Position numbers and translations under genes: made by a program. Below are positions 57,308 through 64,000 of a stretch of 64,000 nucleotides of DNA, piece after piece. The notes beneath the pieces are model-generated. The model ran no database searches. It was not told the origin of the DNA and was given only the letters and a program-made list of their open reading frames with translations. Positions within the stretch are counted from its first letter, which is position 1. Each line of letters starts with the position of its first letter. The stretch lies in the NCBI RefSeq assembly GCF_000413435.1, contig NZ_KE340326.1, positions 675,216 to 739,215 on the forward strand, written 5' to 3'. This DNA comes from Campylobacter ureolyticus ACS-301-V-Sch3b. GTDB lineage: Bacteria; Campylobacterota; Campylobacteria; Campylobacterales; Campylobacteraceae.

Positions 57308-59392
57308 ATGACTAAATTTGACTTTAATAATAAAACTTGGGTTAGTACTTTTATAATAATAGCTTTTTTATTTGGTGTTGTTTGTAGGCTTTATTGGGTT
57401 TGGTGGGCTGGTGAGTTTAGCGAGATGAAATTTGATGATATTGTTATGATAAATACCAACGATGGATATGCTTTTGCAGAAGGAGCAAGGGATATAATAG
57501 CAGGTTTTCATCAACCAAATGATTTAAGTTATGTAGATCACTCAATGTCTAAATTTACAGCTTTTGTAGCAAAAATTTTACCATTTGAGTTTGAAAGTGT
57601 GATTTTATATATGAGCGTAGTTTTAAGCTCACTTTTAGTAATTCCACTACTTCTTATATCAAAAGAGTTTAAAGCCATCCCCACAGGAATAATTGCTTCT
57701 TTTACAAGCGTTATTGCAAACTCATATTATAACCGCACCATGGCAGGATATTATGATACTGATATGCTAAATATCGTTCTTCCTTGCTTTGTGCTTTGGG
57801 GGCTTATAAGAGCATCATTAAAAGAAAAACCTTGTATAATAGCTCCTTTGTTTGTCTTAATTAGCCTTTGGTGGTATCCATCATCTTTTACTCTAAATTT
57901 GGCTTTATTTGGGACATTTTTTCTTTATACATTAGTTTTTCAAAGAAAGGTTTTAGCAAATTATCAAAATCTTATTTTATATTTAGTCGCACTTATAAAT
58001 ATAGCTATTTTTATAAAATTTATAGCCATTTTAGCACTTTATTTTATATTTAAAAAAGGACTTAGTTTTAAAAAATCAGCCATTATTGGTGGAGTAGTTT
58101 TTGCAATATTTGCTATTTTAGGAGGATTAAACTCTGTATTTTTTAACCTTCAGTTTTATATTTTAAGAGATTTATCAGAGATAAAAACCACAAATTATAT
58201 ATTTTTTAATGTTAATCAAACTATCCAAGAATCAGGCATTATTGATTATGATTATTTTATGGATAGGATTAGTTCAGAAGCGGCGTTATTTTTTTTATCA
58301 GTTTTAGGATATGTTTTATTGTGTTTTAAAAATAGAGCATTTTTACTCTCACTTCCAATTTTAGGACTTGGTTTTTTAGCCTTAAAAGCTGGTCTTAGAT
58401 TTACTATTTATGCAGTACCTATTATGGGGCTAGGGCTAGGATATTTTCTTTATTTTATTGTAAAAAGTTTTAAATTTAAGGATGGCTTGAATATTATAAT
58501 CTCATTTATTTTGGCAATCCTTTGCTCTATTCCTGCAATTTTACATATTAAAGAGTATAAAAGCCCAACAGTGTTTTTTGCTCCAGAGGTTGAGGTTTTA
58601 AACAATCTTAAAAATATTGCCAATAGAGAGGATTATGCACTTGCTTGGTGGGATTATGGCTATCCGATTCGCTATTATAGTGATGTTAAAACTCTAATTG
58701 ATGGTGGAAAACATCTTGGAAATCAAAATTTTCCAGTAAGCTTTGCCCTTTTTAAAGATGAGGTAAGTTCTGCAAATATGGCAAGACTTATTGTAGAATA
58801 CACAGAAAAACAATATAAAGAAAAATTCCCAAACATACTAGATCAAATTTTAAAAGACTATAATCTTAAAGATGCTGATGATTTACTTCTAAGTCTTAGT
58901 TTTAGGGACTTTACTTTGCCTAAAAAAACAAGGGATGTTTATTATTATCTGCCAAAAAGAATGTCAAATATTTTTGATACTGTTGTTTTATTTTCAAATT
59001 TGGATTTAAAAACTGGCAAGAGTAAAAATAAACCATTTTTTAATACCTCTTATGCTGTTTCAGGCTCTGCAGATGGAATTTTACTAAATAATGGCATTGT
59101 TTTATCGCCTGATTTAAAAACTCTAAAATTAGCAGATCAAAGCTTTAATATAAAAACTTTTTATGAAGTTGAAAACAAAGATGGCAAATTTAGTAAAAAT
59201 GTTACTCACTTAAATAAAGATGGATTTTTAAGCTTAATTTTAGTAAAAAATGATGGAACTTTTATAATATTAGATGATGAAGCGCTAAAATCGAGCTATG
59301 TTCAGCTTTTTTATTTAGAAAATTATGATGAAAAGCTTTTTGAACCAGTTATTTTAACGCCACTTGCAAAAGTTTATAAATTAAAAATTTAA
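57308..59392 (+). CDS. pglB: oligosaccharyltransferase PglB
   Basis: 694 residues. Transfers the lipid-linked glycan en bloc to Asn in D/E-x-N-x-S/T sequons on the periplasmic side. About 13 membrane helices (1-430) then a soluble domain. Key sites: VMINTNDGYAFAEGARD (about 46-62, metal Asp), the sequon-binding WWDYG at 447-451 and the MI motif RMSNIFDTVVLFSNL (near 552-566), matching the C. jejuni RMMPTI...FSNL region. Length is close to C. jejuni PglB (713). One base after the GT2; nine before pglA. Confidence 0.97.
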   Translation: MTKFDFNNKTWVSTFIIIAFLFGVVCRLYWVWWAGEFSEMKFDDIVMINTNDGYAFAEGARDIIAGFHQPNDLSYVDHSMSKFTAFVAKILPFEFESVILYMSVVLSSLLVIPLLLISKEFKAIPTGIIASFTSVIANSYYNRTMAGYYDTDMLNIVLPCFVLWGLIRASLKEKPCIIAPLFVLISLWWYPSSFTLNLALFGTFFLYTLVFQRKVLANYQNLILYLVALINIAIFIKFIAILALYFIFKKGLSFKKSAIIGGVVFAIFAILGGLNSVFFNLQFYILRDLSEIKTTNYIFFNVNQTIQESGIIDYDYFMDRISSEAALFFLSVLGYVLLCFKNRAFLLSLPILGLGFLALKAGLRFTIYAVPIMGLGLGYFLYFIVKSFKFKDGLNIIISFILAILCSIPAILHIKEYKSPTVFFAPEVEVLNNLKNIANREDYALAWWDYGYPIRYYSDVKTLIDGGKHLGNQNFPVSFALFKDEVSSANMARLIVEYTEKQYKEKFPNILDQILKDYNLKDADDLLLSLSFRDFTLPKKTRDVYYYLPKRMSNIFDTVVLFSNLDLKTGKSKNKPFFNTSYAVSGSADGILLNNGIVLSPDLKTLKLADQSFNIKTFYEVENKDGKFSKNVTHLNKDGFLSLILVKNDGTFIILDDEALKSSYVQLFYLENYDEKLFEPVILTPLAKVYKLKI

Positions 59393-59401
59393 GGAAAAGT
59401 A

Positions 59402-60517
59402 GTGAAAATTGGTTTTTTATCTCATTCTGATTTAAGCATAGCTTTATTTCGTGCTCCTATAATGAGAGCTTTAAAAGATCTTGGACATGAAGTTTATGCT
59501 ATTTATCCAAAAGGAATTATGGATGAAGTTATAAAATCAGAGTTTAGGGCTATAAATTATGAAATTGATAAGGCTAGCTTAAATCCATTTAAAATAGCAA
59601 AAAACTCACGAGATTTAGCACAAATTTTAAAAAACTTAAATTTAGACATGCTTCAAACTTCAGCTCATAAATCAAATGTTTTTGGAACTTATGCAGCAAA
59701 AAAAGCCGGGATTAGAGTTATTATAAATTTAATCGAAGGACTTGGAAGCTTTTATGTTGATAATAACTTTAAATCACGCTTTGTGCGTTTTACTATGGAA
59801 AGACTTTATAAAAAAAGTTTAAATTTGAGTAATGCATGTATATTTGTAAATGAGGCTGATCCAAGCTACTTTTTAGATAAAAATTTAATTTTAAAACAAA
59901 AAACCTTCATAGTAAAAAGCGTTGGAATTGATTCTTTAAAATTTGATCCACAAAAAGTAAAAGCTTATGATTATAAAAGTGATAAAAAAATAGTTTTAAT
60001 GATAGGGCGAGCTTTGTGGCATAAAGGCATAAGAGAATTTTATGAAGCAGCACAGCTTTTAAAAAACAGAAATGATCTTAAATTTGTCTTTGTGGGAGAT
60101 ACTTATGAGGGAAATAAAAGTAGTGCCGATAAAAAATTTTTGGAAAATAAAAATGTAAGTTGGATAAAATGGAGTGATGAGATTGCCCAGCTTTTAAAAG
60201 GAGCTTATATGTTTGTTTTGCCAAGCTATAAAGAGGGTTTTCCAAGAACTGTTTTAGAAGCTATGAGCATGCAAAAACCTTGTGTTGTAAACAATGTAAC
60301 AGGGTGCAATGAAGCTATAAAAGATGGCTTTAATGGTCTTTTATGCGAGCCAAAAAACTCTAGTGATTTAGCCAAAAAAATTGAAATTTTGGCAAATAAT
60401 GAAAAAATGGCATATGAATTTGGTAAAAACGCACGAGATGAAGTTTTGCAAAAATACGATGAAAAGATTGTTGTTAAAAAATATTTAGAAATTTATAGGA
60501 AATTTATTGATGTATAG
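59402..60517 (+). CDS. pglA: glycosyltransferase PglA
   Basis: 371 residues from GTG 59402 (AAGGAAAA upstream). In C. jejuni PglA adds the first GalNAc to undecaprenyl-PP-diNAcBac. Close match: [19 protein letters not shown] at the start, [61 protein letters not shown] (about 201-218) and [18 protein letters not shown]. Cytosolic, membrane-associated GT4. Overlaps pglC by 8 nt. Together with gne it supplies the GalNAc core. Confidence 0.96.
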   Translation: MKIGFLSHSDLSIALFRAPIMRALKDLGHEVYAIYPKGIMDEVIKSEFRAINYEIDKASLNPFKIAKNSRDLAQILKNLNLDMLQTSAHKSNVFGTYAAKKAGIRVIINLIEGLGSFYVDNNFKSRFVRFTMERLYKKSLNLSNACIFVNEADPSYFLDKNLILKQKTFIVKSVGIDSLKFDPQKVKAYDYKSDKKIVLMIGRALWHKGIREFYEAAQLLKNRNDLKFVFVGDTYEGNKSSADKKFLENKNVSWIKWSDEIAQLLKGAYMFVLPSYKEGFPRTVLEAMSMQKPCVVNNVTGCNEAIKDGFNGLLCEPKNSSDLAKKIEILANNEKMAYEFGKNARDEVLQKYDEKIVVKKYLEIYRKFIDV

Positions 60518-61115
60518 AGCGTTTTTTAAGCGGTTTTTTGACATTTTAGGAAGTTTAATTTTAATAATTATAACTTTACCTATCATGATAATCTTATATT
60601 TTTTAATCAAAAATAAAATTTCAAAAGAGCCAATTTTTAAGCAAATTCGCCCAGGGCTTAATGAAAAACTTTTTAAAATTTACAAATTTAAAACGATGAG
60701 TGATGAAAAAGATGAAAATGGAAATTTGCTTAGTGATGAACTTAGGCTTGGCAAATTTGGAGCCAAAATACGCTCAACTAGTCTTGATGAGCTTCCTCAA
60801 CTTTTCAATGTCTTAAAAGGAGATATGAGTTTCATAGGTCCAAGGCCTTTGCTTGAAAAATATTTAACTCTTTATTCTCCAAAACAAAGGCTTCGTCACA
60901 GCGTTCGCCCAGGAATTACTGGCTTAGCGCAAGTTAATGGCAGAAATGAGATTTCTTGGAAAAACAAATTTCGTTACGATAGTTTTTATGCATCAAATTT
61001 AAACTTTTTGCTTGATCTAAAAATACTGTTTTTAACTATAAAAAAAGTTATAAAAAAAGAGGGCATTTCGAAAAAAGGTATGGCTACTGCGGAGGAATTT
61101 AATGGTTCAAACTAA
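60510..61115 (+). CDS. pglC: phosphoglycosyl transferase PglC
   Basis: 201 residues from ATG 60510. Moves phospho-diNAcBac from UDP to undecaprenyl phosphate, starting the N-glycan. One re-entrant membrane helix at the N-terminus (about 14-36), [20 protein letters not shown] (about 61-80), catalytic Asp-Glu in [26 protein letters not shown] and [15 protein letters not shown]. Monotopic PGT family. Overlaps pglD by 14 nt. Confidence 0.97.
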   Translation: MYRAFFKRFFDILGSLILIIITLPIMIILYFLIKNKISKEPIFKQIRPGLNEKLFKIYKFKTMSDEKDENGNLLSDELRLGKFGAKIRSTSLDELPQLFNVLKGDMSFIGPRPLLEKYLTLYSPKQRLRHSVRPGITGLAQVNGRNEISWKNKFRYDSFYASNLNFLLDLKILFLTIKKVIKKEGISKKGMATAEEFNGSN

Positions 61116-62055
61116 AAGTATTTATATCTATGGAAGCGGTGGTCATGGAAAAGTTGTAGGCGAAATTGCTAGATTAAACGGATATGAAAATATAATTTTT
61201 TTAGATGATAAAAAAGGGCTTAAATTTAGTAAAAATTTAGCCAAATTTGATATTATAATCGCAGTTGGAGATAACAAAATTAGAGCAAAATTACAAGAAA
61301 AAGTACTTAATTTAGGCTTTAATGTAGTTAGTTTAATTCACCCAAAAGCAGTTATTTCAAAAAGTGCTGTTATAAACCAAGGCGTAGTTGTAATGGCTGG
61401 AGCTATAATAAATCCAGATGCAATAATAAAAGATGGAGTCATTATAAATTCAGCTGCTGTTATAGAGCATGAATGCGTGATTAAAAAATTTGCACACATT
61501 AGTCCAAATTCAGCACTAGCTGGTGGCGTAGTGGTTGGGGAGTTTTGCCATTTGGGCATTGGAAGTTCTGTAATTCAAAATATTAAAATTGGTAAAAACT
61601 CAGTAGTAGGCGCAGGTGCAGTTGTGATAAACAATGTCCCAGCAAATAGCGTTGTTGTTGGAGTTCCAGCAAAAGTAATAAAAAATTTGAAACTAAAAAG
61701 TCTTTTGGATAAAAAAAGTATTTTTATCTATTATGAGTCTTGGGAGTTTGATTGCTGTGGAAAATCTTTTAGTGTCAGAGATAAGATTGACTGGAGTGTA
61801 GATTTAGATGTCGAGTTAAAAATAGATAAGTTTAACATAGAGTTATATTACGATGGGCATTGTAGAGCAATTAATCCATACAGCCTAGTTGGAGTTGTAA
61901 AAAGTATAAACAAACTTTACAAGGATGACAATGGTAATAGGCTTGTAAAATGTTGTATTAATACAAATCGTTTTGAAGAAAATTATAAAGATTATAGATT
62001 TTTTGGCTATATTGTAGAGATTGAAAATTTTACATTAAAAGAATGTAAAGAATAA
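61102..62055 (+). CDS. pglD: acetyltransferase PglD with extra C-terminal domain
   Basis: 317 residues, whereas PglD is usually about 195-205. Residues 1 to about 205 are Pgl[21 protein letters not shown], the left-handed helix repeats, the catalytic His in AVIEHECVI and [13 protein letters not shown]. It N-acetylates UDP-4-amino-sugar made by PglE, giving UDP-diNAcBac. The last 110 residues ([18 protein letters not shown], then [21 protein letters not shown]) form a separate domain with a Cys-Cys pair, resembling small proteins known as DUF6578 in other bacteria. Fusion appears continuous, with no internal stop. Confidence 0.92.
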   Translation: MVQTKSIYIYGSGGHGKVVGEIARLNGYENIIFLDDKKGLKFSKNLAKFDIIIAVGDNKIRAKLQEKVLNLGFNVVSLIHPKAVISKSAVINQGVVVMAGAIINPDAIIKDGVIINSAAVIEHECVIKKFAHISPNSALAGGVVVGEFCHLGIGSSVIQNIKIGKNSVVGAGAVVINNVPANSVVVGVPAKVIKNLKLKSLLDKKSIFIYYESWEFDCCGKSFSVRDKIDWSVDLDVELKIDKFNIELYYDGHCRAINPYSLVGVVKSINKLYKDDNGNRLVKCCINTNRFEENYKDYRFFGYIVEIENFTLKECKE

Positions 62056-62081
62056 TATAAATTAATAACAAAGGAGAAAAA

Positions 62082-62291
62082 ATGGCAGTTGTTGATGTAA
62101 ATGGAGTTGAGCTTCAAAGTGGAGATAACATAGTTGTTATTAAGGATTTAAAACTAAAAGGTTCTAAAAATAGTGTTAAGCAAGGTACTAAAGCAAAAAT
62201 TCGCTTAACAAAAAATGAAAATGAGGTTGAGTGCAAACTTGATAAGCTTGGAACTGTTGTTTTAAAAACAGAATTTATAAGAAAAGCTTAA
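62082..62291 (+). CDS. PhnA-like C-terminal (KOW-type) protein, zinc ribbon absent
   Basis: 69 residues from ATG 62082 (AAGGAG six nt before). Matches the C-terminal half of the PhnA/YjdM family: ELQSGDNIVVIKDLKLKGS, VKQGTKAKIRLTKNENEVECK and TEFIRKA. The N-terminal zinc ribbon of full-length PhnA (about 110 aa) is missing. PhnA is not clearly tied to phosphonate use despite the name. It lies between pglD and pglE with its own ribosome site; relation to glycan synthesis unknown. Confidence 0.8.
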   Translation: MAVVDVNGVELQSGDNIVVIKDLKLKGSKNSVKQGTKAKIRLTKNENEVECKLDKLGTVVLKTEFIRKA

Positions 62292-62324
62292 TGTTTTTGA
62301 AGTAAAATAACAGTTTTATTTTAA

Positions 62325-64000
<1,676 letters not shown>

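Overview
The window looks like chromosome of an epsilonproteobacterium of the genus Campylobacter. It is strongly AT-rich and densely coded, and it carries a pglB-A-C-D-E-F block for protein N-glycosylation. Its gene neighbourhoods are ones I know from C. jejuni: mobA-pldA; gap-pgk-tpiA-fabI divergent from nadD/rsfS; gatC-cvpA-fur-lysS-glyA-SPOR-aroE; coaX-bamB-like. Gene content differs enough from C. jejuni/coli (short-form HisG, glycerate permease and kinase, YeiH, ecotin, Wzx, lic genes, PilT) that a non-thermophilic species is more likely. I cannot name the species. No rRNA, tRNA, CRISPR, IS element or phage was seen, and no gene-free stretch exceeds about 215 bases.

Layout. 1-12.4 kb: a HerA-like ATPase cut by the left edge, a MetF-like protein, dxr-cdsA, rqcH, leuC, mobA-pldA, a GntP permease with glycerate kinase, and a Tat-exported NosL-like protein. 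12.6-19.7 kb: a hypothetical protein, tilS-rimO-panC, nhaA-prfB, a small conserved protein and a Sel1-type lipoprotein. 19.8-26.7 kb, minus strand: gatC, pilT, cvpA, fur, lysS, glyA, a SPOR protein and aroE. 26.8-32.06 kb: a YfgM-like/BamB-like pair, a small hypothetical protein, coaX, short hisG, and a divergent lysR-yeiH pair.

32.06-40.2 kb, minus strand: an in-frame nadD-rsfS fusion followed by a tightly packed dynamin-like array. The array has a GTPase gene interrupted by a 29-nt GA/CT dinucleotide repeat that puts its two halves out of frame, a paralogue that has lost exactly the GTPase domain, two intact dynamin-like GTPases, a membrane-anchored small protein, and a 63-residue protein with a YD-like motif and distinctly higher GC. 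This reads as a phase-variable dynamin system, conceivably for membrane remodelling or phage defence.

40.2-45.6 kb: gap-pgk-tpiA-fabI, a PolB-type exonuclease and an exported ATP-dependent DNA ligase. 45.7-64 kb: a galE/gne-led glycan locus. It holds an ecotin-type protease inhibitor, a Wzx flippase where C. jejuni has the PglK ABC flippase, an FrhB-like protein with a polysaccharide pyruvyl transferase, a GT2, a complete licABCD phosphocholine set, a GT4, a second GT2, then pglB, pglA, pglC, pglD (with an unusual C-terminal domain), a PhnA-tail protein, pglE and pglF (cut by the right edge). The two GT2 genes share about 300 bp of highly similar DNA in direct orientation on either side of licABCD plus the GT4. 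The simplest reading is that the N-linked glycan, or a related surface glycan, carries phosphocholine and perhaps a pyruvate-type modification. I consider this and the dynamin array the two most novel parts of the window.
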